Shown here: positions 1-12,800 of the stretch, one piece after another
How the letters are laid out: the number at the start of each line of letters is the position of its first letter
Position numbering within the stretch: the first letter of the stretch is position 1
Source of the DNA: Guillardia theta CCMP2712
Lineage: Eukaryota > Cryptophyceae > Pyrenomonadales > Geminigeraceae
DNA: 64,000 nucleotides
Assembly: GCF_000315625.1 (NCBI RefSeq)
Contig: NW_005434661.1
Location: 435,069 to 499,068, forward strand
Direction: 5' to 3'
The notes under the pieces: model-generated
Told to the model about the DNA's origin: nothing
Databases searched by the model: none
Seen by the model: only the letters and a program-made list of their open reading frames with translations
Program-made: the position numbers and the translations under genes

Positions 1-708
1 GATTTCTTCTATGTTAAGCATCAGGCCTAAGCGATCAAGCTGCCCGGCTCTGAATGATTTGTATTTGAATCTTGCCATTTACCTGTCGCAAGACAGAGAT
101 CATAAGCCCCTAGTTTCATCGTAATGCTTCAAGTGCTTGTGCTTTACGCAGAATACGAATTCAATTTGATTTGAATGAAGTTAGCAACTGATAGATTGCC
201 TGGTATGTTAAGTCGATGTTGGTAAACCACTTGAGCTGTTGCAGCTGTAGCTAATGCAAGCAGATACTGTTCTGGATGATATTGCATCCACATGAGACAA
301 TCACAGGAACCTTTCAACCAAGAAGATTAGTGCGCACAGACCATTGTCGACTGCCATACACGTGTGCACTGATCCTGTCGCTTGTTCTTTGCGCTTGGTA
401 CTCGTGGACTGTGGTCTAAACTTAAATAGAACTAGCTCAATTGCCTAAACTAAACAAAGCCTTGCGAAATATTCTTACAAATCGCTAAATTTGCATATTT
501 TCTATCATGGCAAAGCATATACCATAACATCTAATTCATGGATATTTCCAAGCTGATCGTGAATTCCAATTGACATGTCATCAGCGATGATGAAAATGAA
601 GTACCATACGCTGCCAAACATCCTCACAGAGCCCCAAGAAAGCACGCAAGAATTATCGACAGAGCCCCAATCACGCAAGAATTATCGTTTTCAATCATTC
701 TACAGCTT
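1..708. other. Left-edge stretch without a recognisable gene
   Basis: No open frame of useful length and no family motif was seen on either strand, and no tRNA-like fold was noticed. The stretch is more AT-rich than the gene-dense parts of the window. It probably holds the 3' flank of SRP9, which lies on the minus strand to the right, and intergenic DNA of an unseen left neighbour. Confidence 0.4.
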
Positions 709-869
709 TACTTTCCCTTCTTCTTCTTCTTCTTTCCTTCAGCTCCTTCGGTAGGGACATGATGCTGCGTCTGTGCCTGTGCCTGCTGCTGCGCTGCTTC
801 TGCTCATCTCGTCAGCTTCACATCTAGAACAGCATACAGGTGCAAATTACAGACCTGATTCAATGTCTG

Positions 870-1291
870 CTAGAATGGACGAAGACGCCTCAGCATCAAT
901 CTGTCAGAGAGCTTCAGACGCGACCGAACAGGCAAAGCCACGCCCAAGACCTTTTGGCTTGGCATCAACCGTAGAAACAGATTATTCAATCTTTCCATCT
1001 TCTTGACATCAAGTGACTGATCTGTCTTGTACTTTATGCACTGCCACATCGTAAGCCAACAAACCGAGCTATTCAAATTGCTCACCACCACATCGTCAGT
1101 GACCTTCAATACCAGTTGTGCATCAACATGCCTATACTTAATAAGATATCTCGTCTGCACGAAGTGTTAGCCGTCAATGATCAATGCAATCTGCATGTCA
1201 GTCATGTTCAAGAAAACACCTTGTCGGGAGACTTGATCAAGAGCTCTTGCGCTGCCTGCATGAAATCGTCCCAATTGTTGATGTACACCAT
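870..1291 (-). CDS. SRP9: Signal recognition particle 9 kDa protein (SRP9), three exons
   Basis: SRP9 pairs with SRP14 to form the Alu domain of the cytosolic signal recognition particle, which delays translation elongation. Three exons join in phase: 1291-1220 (begins MVYINNWDDFMQAAQELL), 1154-1086 (TRYLIKYRHVDAQLVLKVTD) and from 1085-side intron to 870 (CIKYKTDQSLDVKKMERLNN). The joined KYRH, KVTDDVV-C and YKTDQ-DVKK blocks match the animal SRP9 pattern without gaps. As read, exon 3 ends at a TAG at 870. About 130 bp further on (about 709-770) another frame encodes a Gln/Ala-rich stretch and a Lys6-Gly-Lys tail before TAA. That looks like a real basic C-terminus, so an extra 3' exon is possible, but I could not find a clean donor. 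Identity is secure; the C-terminus is not. Confidence 0.88.
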
Positions 1292-1814
1292 CTTGCCCGA
1301 ATTTCTTGAATCCAAAGAGAAGCTTTGTGCTATTCACGTAAGGATATTTGATTTCTTCCTCGAATGCTTCTTTGTTTGTCTCCTTGCTTTCGCTCTTCCC
1401 TCGTCCCTTGCCGTTGCTTCACGCCCCTCCCACCATGGCCTCTACTACCACGTGCACAAGCCGGATATTATCCGGCAATGACTAAGACATATTGATTAAA
1501 AAATGAATACCGGACTGACTGCGCTGGCCCTCAGACGTTCAGTAGACCGTCGGACCGTACTTGACGGACGGTACGGTACGAGTTTGTTAGACTTGTACCA
1601 CATCAGTTGACCTCAGCTGCAACAAGACAGTTTTTGCTTATCAAAGACCGAGTTTAATTCCGGGTATGGCAGCACTCGGTCAGTGTGACACTCTCAGCTC
1701 CGAAGGCTCTCGCCGCCGTATCAACGCCCCGGGCCATTGGTCTTCACGGATGGTCATGAGATTTTACTTGACATTTCTTTGTACATGTTAGGTTGCCGCT
1801 GGTCTGAGCCCGGG
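1292..1814. other. Intergenic region with a tandem/inverted ACCGT motif
   Basis: This gap lies between the start of SRP9 and the 3' end of the LRR gene. At about 1540-1585 the motif ACCGT and its complement ACGGT recur several times within 45 bp and could form an imperfect hairpin. No coding family was recognised. It should hold the SRP9 promoter. Confidence 0.35.
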
Positions 1815-4800
1815 TCAGTCTGCTGGGAGAGAGCTGAATCGTCTCAATGCATTTGATCGCTTTAGAAGTCCATCAGCTTGAATATCTGAAGTTCTGCCCA
1901 GGAGGGCACTGGCTCGCAGCTTCTTCTTCTTGTGACTGTTCAGCTCTTTCTCCTTCATCTTCTGAGCTCTGCGATTGAAGTAGAACCACCGGAAGGGACT
2001 TGCCAGCAGCCCGCACACGATCACAACCAGACAGGCGATGTTGAGCGCTCCCAGCAAGTACCCGGCGTAGAAGAGAAAGCTGCAGTATGTGTTGTTCCCC
2101 GAGGTCGACGAGCTCGAGCCCGTGAGGTTGACTTGGCTGACGCCGGCGATGGCGAGGCCGAAGCTAGAGGAGGAGGAGCTGGCGCAGGTCATGTTGGTCA
2201 CATGCGGGAAGAAGATCGACCCGTTGTCCTTGGGGTCTGACGCCAGGTAGATGACAAGCGCATTGCACAGGTTGCAAACTCTACATGCCACGTCATTGAC
2301 CGTATCTTGCCAGTCCATGTAAGGTCGGATCACAATGCTGAGGACGAAGAAAATCCCTGCACTGACAGCGATGAGACATTTCTGCAGCTGCATCTCGGTG
2401 ACGCTTTGGTACGTCGTAGGGTCGTGACCGTAGAAGAGGAAGATGGTAGCTTGAGACAGGAAGAGAGTGTAAAGTAGGAGAAGGACCTGTACCGTCTCGT
2501 CAGGAGCTCAGAAAACAAGAAAGGACTCTCACCTTCTCAAGCAGCGTAATCAGCTTATAGTACTTCCATCGCCACTTGTAGCTGAAATTCATCCTTAGAG
2601 AAAGAGGAGAGACTTCGCAGTCAAGCTGACCTGCAGTAGAGAGTCGTCCTTGCGTCATCGAAGTCACAAACGGCCTGCTGATATAAAGAATGTGCTTGCT
2701 GCAACAATCGCTTTTGCTGCAGACGAATCTTCTTCTCAAAGTTTCTCTCGCCGTTCGATCGCCTCTTTACCAACTGCTCGTTCAGCCTCTTGACATCGTT
2801 GAGCAACTTGATATGACGAGGATTGTTTCTATCTACCACGTCAACAGCGTTCTTGATGTGATACCCCAAATACAGCGGCATGCCGATGATGTACATGGCT
2901 GCGAAGGCCGCACTGATCCAGAAGACAACGTACTGCGATCTGAGCCCGTCGGTCGCTGAGGGGTAGGGCTTGCACAGGCGGTTGGCGACTCCTGACGTCA
3001 TCGTGCATCCCCCAGCTGGGAAGTACCATTTGACTGCTTCGCCGTCTGCGCCCTGGTGGAGAACTGGTCTCACGTTGTCTAGGAGAAGGTTGCACACAGG
3101 GAGGTAGGTGAGGACGAGCAGGAGCATGCCGATCTTCTTGATCGCGTTGGTGAGATCCAGCCAGAACCCCGTGTTGTGCTTCTTCCTGTTTTTGTAGCGA
3201 GCGATCAGCACGACGAGCAGCCAGACGAGGTCAACGAAGCCGATCACTGAGAGAAAGAAGAAGACCCATCCCCAGGTCCAGGACGGCAGACCCTTGCCTC
3301 CCTTGAGCATCTCCCAAGCCACGCAGTGCCCTGAGCCCATGAAGCGCGAGCACTGAGGAAGAGACTCGTACTGCGAGTTGTCCATGCAGTTGATGCAATC
3401 GATGGCTATGGAAATGACGACCAAGATCAGGAAAGCTGCCATGGATTGAAAGAGTTTCACTCGCAGTTTCCCCCTGACGTTGTTCAATATCTGATACTCC
3501 CAGACTGTCCAGTCCAATCGAACCCTATAGAGGCCCCAGAAGATGAGGGGGAGGACGACAAAGAGCACGCTCTGCAAGTAGCCCCAAAAGCAGATGCACT
3601 GCACGCTAGGGAAGACATACTCGATGCGGATGGAGGCCAAGGGCTTCAGGAGGTCGAGGGTGGAGCCCAGCAGAGGGATTGAGTCCCACGGAACTCCAGA
3701 GAGAGAGCGAAGGAAACCTTGAACCTGCAGGAACGAGAAGAAAGTTTCAAACTGCGAGCCCCACAGGGACGACGCTCCAGCCCCTGAACTCTTGGGCATA
3801 GCCGCCTGCATCATGCGTCCAGCATTGTTCAGCTTCAAACTGTCGATGGTCGGGGGCATGTAGATGAGGTCATGCATCATCTCCTCCACCTTCTTGTAGG
3901 CATTCACCCGTTCTTCTTCCGTTATTTCACATCCGTCAAGCGTTCGCAGAGTCCTGATGTCGTTGATGAGAATGTAGCGATAGGATTGCAGCGTGCGACA
4001 GAAAGGGTTGTCCTGAATGTAGAGCTCTTCCACAGGGAGAAACGCCAGCCAATCTCTCAGCATGTAAAACCTTGCTTGATCGATCCCCTTGCCTCTAAGG
4101 TCAATGCGTAAGATGCGATTCGGACCTATTGCGAAGTGGTTTCGAAGATTAAGGATCGACTTCCACTGGAAGTCTTGCAAAGGCGCAAAGTTGAGCATAG
4201 AATCACAATCGAGGAGAGCTGGGAGGCACTTGAACATGTGCAGCTGGAAGGGCAGGTCGGCTGGCAGCTCCCTTGCCCAGCTTGACCAGTCAAGACTGAC
4301 TTTCTCTAACTTGAGATGCCTCAACGCGTCGCATTTCATTAGAGATCCGACAGCTTCTGACACCCGCGGCACCGAGTTGTTGCTGACGTCCAAGCGGATA
4401 AGGAGAGGAAGGGCGCAAAGAGGTTCAAGTGAAACTATTCTGTTGCCTTGTAGGTTCAACTCCTCTACCTTCTTGTAGAATGCAAGAGAATGTAGACTTG
4501 CAATCTGTCTATACGGAAGATGCACTGCTCGCGTGACTGCAGAGGCTCCGTATTCTTCCAGGAGCAGAACCAATCTCAACTCTCGCACCGTGGAAGCATC
4601 TTCATCCAGCAACGATTGTCCCAATGCCAAGCACTTCTCGTCTACAGTGATCGCCGCTGAGTTCAAACTTTGCAGGCTCGCATGCCTGCGTGATATGAAA
4701 CTTAATACATGCTCGTTCCTGAGGAAGGAAATGCGATCCAGCTCGTCATTGGCAGAGGGAAACACCGGATTAAAACTGACAGAGACCGATCGCAATGACA

Positions 4801-7800
4801 TGTTGCTTTGGCCAATGGAGATGATGCTTCCCATGATCTTCATGTCTGCAATTTCATTGTGATTCAAGTTCAAGTGCGAAAGACGAGTGAGACGAGTGAT
4901 ACGTCCATTCTCGAGCCCTTGCGAAGTCAATCGGTTGTGCGACAAGTTCAACGCAGTCAAAGAGGTCATCTCCGAAAAGTCCACGAAAGAAAGATTCCTC
5001 CAGGACATATCCAGCTCGCTTACGTGAGAGATACTGTCAGACTGTATAAGTTTCAAATCCCGGAGATCTTGCACAGCTCTCTCCAATGACACAAAGAATC
5101 GGATCATTTCTGCTTGCTGCTTCGCAGAACTTGTGCCTGAAGAAAAGCAGGGAACCATCAGGTCCAAGATGAGGGAGAAAAGTTGAAACAGACCTCTTAT
5201 GAGCTCTTCGATGGAGATCTCAACATCATCTAGAAACCTCAACTTGTTTCCTCGTTTTGACAATTTTCTTGGAGCCAAGTATTCGATGACTTCTTGCCGC
5301 AAAGATTCTTCACCGTGCATCACACTATAGCAAGGGTGAGGTGTAAGGAAACCAATTTTACCAATTTTTTCGGAAATTTCACCTGCGACCAAATGGATTC
5401 CCTCTCAGCCCAACTTCATGCAGAAGCTCCTGACTCAGAACAACTTGGTATATCTCGGAAACCTCATTCATTCGATTGTTTCTCATGTCGAACAGCTCGA
5501 GCCTCACGAGACTTTCGATACCACTCTCGTGAATGGTAGAGATACAATTGGACTGTTACAATGTCAGTCCAATCATCGAAGGATTCTGTTCCTCACCTGT
5601 AGGTTCAGAACTTTCAGGTTAAAAAATTTGGAGAAGAAACTACGCGGAATTTGTCGCAGCTTGCAATCAATAAGCTGCAGCTCTGAGACCATGGATTGCT
5701 CCGTGGAATTACAGCAGAGAGCAACAGCTGCGTCCAGTCGTGCAGCACCGTCGAGGTTTGTGTTACCAGACTGAGAACCTGCATCTATCCGCTGAAGACA
5801 AATAAGCATTTGAAAAACAAACTCCTTCAGCAAACCTCATCGAGGGTCACTAGCTTGTCAATGAATCTGATTTTGCAGCGAACGTCGTGAAAGCATTTCA
5901 ACAATCCCATCAAACGACGGCGATCAGATGGAATCCGGAAGCATGGGTTGCTTCTGAGTGCAACGGCAACCAGAGAAGGCAAGCAGTCAATGACGTCAGC
6001 TACAGCCTCAAGCTCATCCTTTATGGAATTCTTCGAGACCTGAACGATACCCCTCAAACTTCCTCCATTCAAAAGAAGCGACTCACGTCAAGGACGACAA
6101 GTTGTTGCATGAATTCGAGCCCCAGGCCTTGCAGTGTTACAAGTCGATTTCTTGAAAGGTTCAGTCGCCTAAGACCTTGACAGCCAATCAGTTCTCACGC
6201 TGTAAATTCACTATTTCTGAACCAGTGAACTTTGGAAGAACGAGTTTCAGAGTGTCTGAAACGAGCCCCCAGCTATGCGTGTCGCTCAACTCTTCCACCC
6301 GGGCTGGATCATACCGCAAACCGACTTTCACATCGGATGGTAAAACGCAACCTTCCATTGCACAAGCACGTTTTGCCATGGGCAAGTATGATAGCCTCGG
6401 ATGCTCCCGCAGATCTCGGCCTTGAGAAACGATTCATCATTCATCTCATCAAACGCAGCAGGCTTCTCTTACAGCATTGACATTGATTTTTTACACTCGT
6501 TGCCAAGACCAGCTCAGTCAAATACATCTGCACGGAAAAACCGATTATCTGTAAAATGAAGCCGAAGCCATCGTACCTGATAATCTTCCGAGCCTGCTTC
6601 GTTGTAATACACACTGACTCTATCTCGGATTGACAGTTCTTTGCCATTCAACGTCTCTATTGGATTCTGCTTGATGAGCATCATCAAAATTGCTTTTATC
6701 ATCTTCCTGAAAAATTCATCATGACATGGCCCAACCAATTCAACAATTTTCATACATGTTCAAATTTTTGGTTTGGTTCGATGAGTACTTGTTGACCTCG
6801 TAGGAGTTGAAAACATTTGCGCAGCGCAATTTGTGCAAGCAATTCAGTTGTTGATAAAGAAATTGTAGTGCTTCGAAATCAATAAATTCGAAATTTTTTG
6901 ATATGTCGAGTAAACGAAGAAATTGACAGCGCTCCAGGCCTATCACCTGCCGAGACGCATCAGAATTCATCCGTGACATGCACGTGCGGGGCTGCTTACC
7001 TGATCAAGATGGTTTTCAGCCAAATCAAGTACTTCTAAAGAATTCATGCCCATAACATTCGCATATTTCAAATCACACTTCCTGAGGACCACACATCTTA
7101 TTCGATCGAAGTCGTTCGAATAAAGAGATCTGGACAAGGCGATTGTAAACATTTGATCACAATCAATCAAGCTATCGTTCACCTTTGCCCAATCAGCGAT
7201 ATCAACTTGCAACGGTAAAATTCTTTTTGAAGAATTTGTGAAAGGTTTCTTCGAGGATCGGCCTCTTTTTGGAGAATTTCCAATTGAACCTCAATGAAAC
7301 ACCGAAACAAACTGCTCCAGACGTCGCTTGTCAGATCCTCTTGCAATCGGTCTGTCAACAAGATCTCAATGGCGTCTAGTCTCTCTTGCGTTGTAACTTC
7401 TATCCAGTCCCCAGAGGTTTCACGATGGTGTTGTGCTGTGTCAGTGTCAAGAAAGTTTAGCCCAGGTTTGGTTTCTGAGCCCTTGGAATCTATTGTGAGC
7501 AATACAACTGCCAGCCTGTATATCTTGCTGTCTACGAAGAAGCTTCTTTCATTCTGAGGAGAAACTTCAAGCCAATTCAAGGCAGTGAGATGAGCGAGAG
7601 GAAGGAGTTCCATCGGATCACAAACATCATTCCTCGACACCTTGAACAATCTCAACTTTCTCAATTGCTCGATGCCTCCCTCCTTGATAGAAGAGATTCG
7701 ATTGCAAGAAAGGTCAAGATGCTCCAGCGAAGACATCAATCCAACATGAAACACTGAAATCCCAGTACATGATATATCTAGATGACGAATCATTTCAGGC

Positions 7801-8687
7801 TTGAACAAGTTCATTTTGGCGAACGTCTTATTCTTGCAAACTTGATAGTCCCAGACATCGTGAGAAAGTGACGCACGGTCGCAATCCTTTGTGTTCAGGC
7901 GCACTGCATCCACCTTTCTTGAGATTTCCACGGGCTTTCTATTCAGCGTTTGCAATGACCATGGCGCGCTTGCGAGGAGTCGGTCTTCTGAATTCGGCAT
8001 CAGGCTCAAAACAGGGTTTCCTGAGAAATCGGCGTATTGCAGGACTTTGCTGTTGTCAAATATTCTCAAGGCCTCTTCTATGTCTTGAATAAGATTGTTT
8101 GAGACATCTAAGTACAGGAGTGATCTGACTTCAAGACCCTTCACGGATTTCAATCCAGTTCGAATTAAGATCACGACTTCCAAGTTAGACAATCTGTTGA
8201 GAGATCTCAACAAAGATTGTGTTGAGGAACCTCCAAAGTCGCTATCCTGAAGATGCAAGAAACAGATTCTCTCATTCATGCCATGCTTGTCTTTGAGCTC
8301 AAGGTCTTCGATCGAAGACACCATCTCGTCGCTAGAGAATTCGTGAATGCTTCTTAATCGTTTGTTGTTGAACTTGGACGGCACGTAGCTCTCGAACTGT
8401 GTCTCTGGGTGACGCTTCCTCAAGGCATCCATCAGCATTCCTGTACAACATCCCTCTGCCATAGGCTCTTGGATGACTTTGCTGTCACCATGAGCCTGGG
8501 CCCTCGGTCCCTCCCGATCAAGTGGGAACGGGTGGAATGATATTACGTTACCCCAGATCGGATCAAAGTCGACATCAAGGCAGGAGAGAATCTCATCAGA
8601 TCTCTCTTGCTCTTCCTCGCGCATACAGCATTCTCCGATCGCGCACTCCCTGCTCGGCAATACCCGGCTCACATCTGAACTCTTCAT
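1815..8687 (-). CDS. Large leucine-rich-repeat protein with a polytopic membrane C-terminus
   Basis: One long multi-exon gene, roughly 1,900 residues, starting at ATG 8687 (no in-frame ATG precedes it before a stop) and ending at 1815. The first ~500-residue exon (8687-7179) and exons down to about 4000 carry many leucine-rich repeats of the LxxLxLxxN type, e.g. LEHLDLSCNRISSIKEGG and LTALNLSHNRLTSQGLENG. From about 3680 downward come several hydrophobic segments (VLFVVLPLIFWGLY, AAFLILVVISIAI, WVFFFLSVIGFVDLVWLLVV, IGMLLLVLTYLPVCNLLL, YVVFWISAAFAAMYIIGMPL). Exons at about 2620-1815 add further membrane helices, including IAVSAGIFFVLSIVI, and a basic cytosolic tail. The Tyr-Lys-rich stretch before the last helices resembles polytopic TRP-like regions of large protist membrane proteins. 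I infer an LRR receptor or channel at a membrane. Middle exons (7200-5400) are short and their joins approximate. Ligand and function unknown. Confidence 0.7.
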
Positions 8688-9297
8688 AGTCAAGCCATGT
8701 GATAATATTTTCTCCTGTAATGGCTCCTCCTAAGGTGAATCTTGCTTCTCCGACCAGGTCCCTTACACTTTCTGCCTCTCAGCATCTCTTCTTCCCTCTT
8801 CCTCCTCCTCCTCCCGCGCTTCCGCCATTCCAAAGTTCGCACGGTATCTCAGGAGGACAGTAGTGGTAATCTTGAAGGCATGAACCTTCAAGCCGGGGCC
8901 CGGGGCCGGGCCGGGGCCGGGCCGCCGCTACGGCATCGCCGAGTCACTCAGCCTGCCCGAGTCACACTTTCACTAAAAAAAAGTATCTGGTCCCTAGGAA
9001 GTATTAATTGCCTAAGACTTCTATAGGACCCCGTGCTAGGAAGCTTTTCAAGCCCGAACGGTTCTCACCTAACACCACCCTATGGCATTGGTCCTAGGAA
9101 AATCTTACACTGCCTACGACATGCAAAGTTACGGTCCCTTTGATGGTCTAGTAGGGCCTGAAGTTCGTATGGCTAGGTCATAGGATCTTCTTAGGAATAC
9201 TGCAGCATGTTAATTTGAATCATAGGAGGCTAGCACCAGGTGCTAGGAATAGTTCCGCTATGAAGATACGGTAAGACAAATGTTGACCGTATCTACT

Positions 9298-9485
9298 TGT
9301 ACCCCCCTGTCTCAATCCCATGAGGGGGATGAGAGGGGTGGGGTACACAACCCCTCCCCCAGTTCCATTGTAGTTTTCAAAGCACCCCCACCCTTGGTTT
9401 CGACTTCATATGTTCAAGGTACCCCCAACTTTATCTTGTTTCTCCAGCAAAGATACATAGGTAGGGTGGGGTACCTCACCCTTTT
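9298..9485. repeat. GGGGTAC / GTACCCC inverted-motif cluster
   Basis: GGGGTAC and GTACCCCC units alternate over less than 200 bp, including a short palindrome around GGGGTACCTCACCC. A related GTACCCCCAATG segment occurs at about 40974, between two pentamer arrays. This suggests a small dispersed repeat rather than a gene-specific site. Confidence 0.35.
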
Positions 9486-9567
9486 AAATTTCGACAGTGC
9501 GATCGCATGGCGAACGGGTGAGTAGGAGGGGAGGGGGAGCAGACACAGAGCGTGAGGAGGGGAGCCT

Positions 9568-9632
9568 GAGAGAGGAGAGAGGAGAGAGGAGAGAGGAGAG
9601 AGGAGAGAGGAGCGAGGAGAGGAGAGGATCCT
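9568..9632. repeat. GAGGAGA purine tract
   Basis: A tandem GAGGAGA/GAGAGGA tract just upstream of the kinase gene. It is translated as low-complexity Ser-Leu in the opposite frame, and I take it as non-coding. Confidence 0.6.
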
Positions 9633-9897
9633 GCAGTGAAGATGAACGCATGACGTTGAATGACGCGTGAGTCACTCGAAAGTAAATGCCCTGGATGGAA
9701 TTCAGTGCAACCAAACTTCTGCTGAGATTGGTTGTCTTCAGGAGCTGATCAGCATGACGACTAGCTTAGGAAGAGATTGGCAGAATGGTAAAGTCGTAGA
9801 CAAACAGTGGGATAACAATTCATTCAGCGATATGGATTCTCGGCAGGTACTTTATGTGGTGAACGGTAGCATATACCAGGACTGAAATAACTGTAAG

Positions 9898-12800
9898 ATG
9901 ATGCTCTCTGCTGGATCGGCAAGCAACTTGAGCACCTCCTCGAGGGCTTCCAACAAGGTGTTGAGACGATGTGACTGGGTATCAATTGAGGGCTCATACG
10001 TTCCTTAGGCTGACCAAGCGGCGCGGGTGTTCTGCAAAGTTGGAAACAAAACAGAAGTGATTTCAATACCGGATACAAGTCAAAATGTGTCATGGCTGGT
10101 GGATGTGATTCAGGCACGATTTGGAACAAGAGTATGCCAACCTTAGCATAACTGCATTTACTCACTAGCCTCCAGGTCCAGTCACTGACTGTGATGGGCT
10201 GTGAATTGAGAAATCAAGATGTTATCATGAGTGTTATAAGAGATGGAGATCTGATCGAAGCTGGACCTTCAAAAGGTCTAGATAATGGCAAGAACCTCAG
10301 CATCCGTGAGCGGTATAAGGAGGTGAAAAGATACAAGGTTCATGTTGCAAGAGACTGCCTAAAGATCTTTGATTGTGGCTGCAGGGAGGTGTAATGGGTA
10401 CAGTTTACAAAGCTCAAGATACAGCAAGTAAGGGCCTGTACAGAGAGGTAGTTGTAAAACTGCTTCAGAATGGAGCATCAAAAGAAAGACAAGAGGTATC
10501 CGTACTTGAATAACAGCCTCGTCAAGTACTGATGAATACTCCAAGCGTTTCAACCGGGAAGCAAGGATTGTTGCATCTTTACAGCATCCGAATATCATCT
10601 CATATATCGATATGGGGTCAGAACCGGATGGAACATCATATATTGTACTGTAGATTCTGATCTTAGACTAGATCTAAAAGCATGTCCCCTTTTGTAGGTG
10701 ATGGAAGCCATCAACGGCCCGGACCTGCAGCAAATCCTAGACAAGCGAGGATTCATTTCAGAGGAAGAAACCGTGAACATAGTCATCGGAATTCTACAAG
10801 GCCTTGTCTGTACCCATGCGCATGGTGTTGTTCATCGAGATCTGAAACCTGCCAATGTAAGTTGTTGCCTTGAGATGCGGAGAGGGACTTGTGACCGATC
10901 ATTGCCAGGTCCTCGTCATCCTTGAAACCCTGCACGTCAAGATCATTGATTTTGGCCTTGCAAGAGAACTGTCCGGCGGATCTTTGTTGACAGGAGAGAA
11001 TGTCGTAGGAACTCCGATGTATTTTGCCCCAGAGCAAACTATTTCGGGTGCTGAGATCACCACCGTGACTGATCTGTGGGCTGTTGGCGTTCTGATCTAT
11101 CATTGCGTCACAGGTTTGTTAAGTTCTTTTCTGGAGCGTCGCTGAATTGTCATCCAGGAACTCTGCCGTTTGCGAAACTTGGTGATCCCTTGCAAGTGAG
11201 TTCACATCGAATTCGATTTGATGTCCCCCTTGACGGGTTTGTTTCGAAAGGTGATTGTGAACGAGATTTGTACGAAGCCAGTTCCAAACATTGTGCAAGT
11301 GTCTGGGGGGCGATCTTCGGAGCAGTTGAGAGGCATTCTAGATCAAGCTCTGCAGAAGAGACCTCAAAACAGGGTAGCGACAGCAGAGATCATGTTGGGA
11401 AGGCTCAAAGAGCTCGCACTTGTACATCAAACTTTGAGATCTCAATCAGCCACCAGAGTCATTCCCAACGACAAAATGCAAGGGGGGCCACTGGGGATGA
11501 AGATGCACAACGAACAACAGGTGCGACCTTGACAATTTTCGTCATGACAACGAGACATCTGACTCGATACCAAGAATGGAGCACGGGATCGGAGCAGCTC
11601 GCGCAAGGACGTGGTGACGGTACATTGCAGCCATTATCAGGGTAGAGATGACTTGACTGATAGGATGAGAGAGAGAAGATACACTCGCTGGAGATGAAAT
11701 GTGATGAGCTGTCAAAGATCAATGCTGATTACCATCAAACTATAACGACGTTGCATCGAGAGGTAAGCAGGGTCTCCTCCTGATCTGACACTTGTTGACA
11801 CCTGATATCTAGGCAAGAGAAGCTGAAGAATTGCACAGAAGACTGAAAACAGAGCATCGCAAGATGAAAGAGGATTTTGAAGCTGAAGCAAGGCTGAGAA
11901 GAAAATTGGAGGGCGATTTGAAAGCTGCATTGGAGCGCAGTGAAAAAGAGAAGCAACGGGTTGCTGTCCTGCAAGTCGAGGTGGAAGACGCTCGTGCTGT
12001 CTTGAAGTATGTCATACTTTGTGTATCTGCTCGAGTTTTGATCGCTTTCCTCCTTCAGGGATCGCACAGAACACTTTGAAGAGTCACTGAAAGAGCTACG
12101 AGATGAGCTGTTCAAGGCAAACCAACGAGAGGCAACACTCTTGGCACAGGCAAGATGATCTCCACGTCTCAAACAAGTGAGACTGATAGTGATGGTTGAA
12201 GATGCAACAATCCGTGGAAGACCAATCCACCATCGATCTCCTTGAAATGACGAAGAAAGAGTTAGAATCTGAGCGGAACGAATCCAGGTCGTCAGGTTTG
12301 CGTTGGTGAGTTGTATGCTGCAGCATCTGCATGCGTTGATGACTTGATGGCGCAGGTCATCAAAAGTCAGCACCTTGGAGAAAGAAATCGCAACAGTCTC
12401 TCAACAGTTCGAAGTCACGCAGAAGCAATTGAAAGAAGCTGAGAAAGCGCTGAGGGAGATGGACACCAAGTTTGCGCTTATGAGCGATGAGAAAGAGAGG
12501 ATGCAGACGGCGTTGAGTGGAGCTCAAATGGAATCCGAGAAGCTGAACAGAGAGATCATCACGCTCAAGGAGCTGAACTCCAACGTGAGATCTGAAAAGA
12601 TGAAAGCTGATGGGAGGATGGAAGAGATGCAGATCAAGCTGAAGGAGAGGGAGAAGGCGTTGGAGCTGCTGGAGTTAAGGATCGTCGAGCTGAAAGACAG
12701 GCAAACCAAGGACCGCCAATCAATCGACAATAGCCGAGCGCAGATTCTTGAAAACGAACTGAAAGAATCGAGAGAAGCTATTGCCATGCTTTCTCAACAA

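Larger units (their letters stand above)
8688..9897. other. 1.2-kb divergent intergenic region with low-complexity blocks
   Basis: It separates the LRR gene (-) from the kinase gene (+) and must hold both promoters. It contains a GC-rich GGGGCC/CCGGGG block (8895-8932), a stretch where TAGGA recurs (about 8990-9250), GTACCCC/GGGGTAC hairpin-like motifs (9298-9485), and a GAGAGAG purine tract (9568-9632). A short frame at 8719 starting MAPPK closes within about 55 codons and a weak frame lies at 9751-9885. Neither is convincing. Confidence 0.4.

Noticed and set aside
8719-8876. Plus-strand frame starting MAPPK
   Set aside because: About 50 codons, Pro/Leu-rich from a CTC tract, no family, and no convincing splice continuation.
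9667-9885. Plus-strand frame upstream of the kinase
   Set aside because: It starts at a GTG, shows no motif, and has no clean in-phase join to the kinase exons. A Ser-rich exon at 9898 fits better.
10496-10516. A 21-nt mini-intron in the kinase gene (GTATCC...AACAG)
   Set aside because: A normal 50-nt intron, 10496-10545, restores RQERFNREARI, the expected kinase alphaC region, so the mini-intron is not needed.
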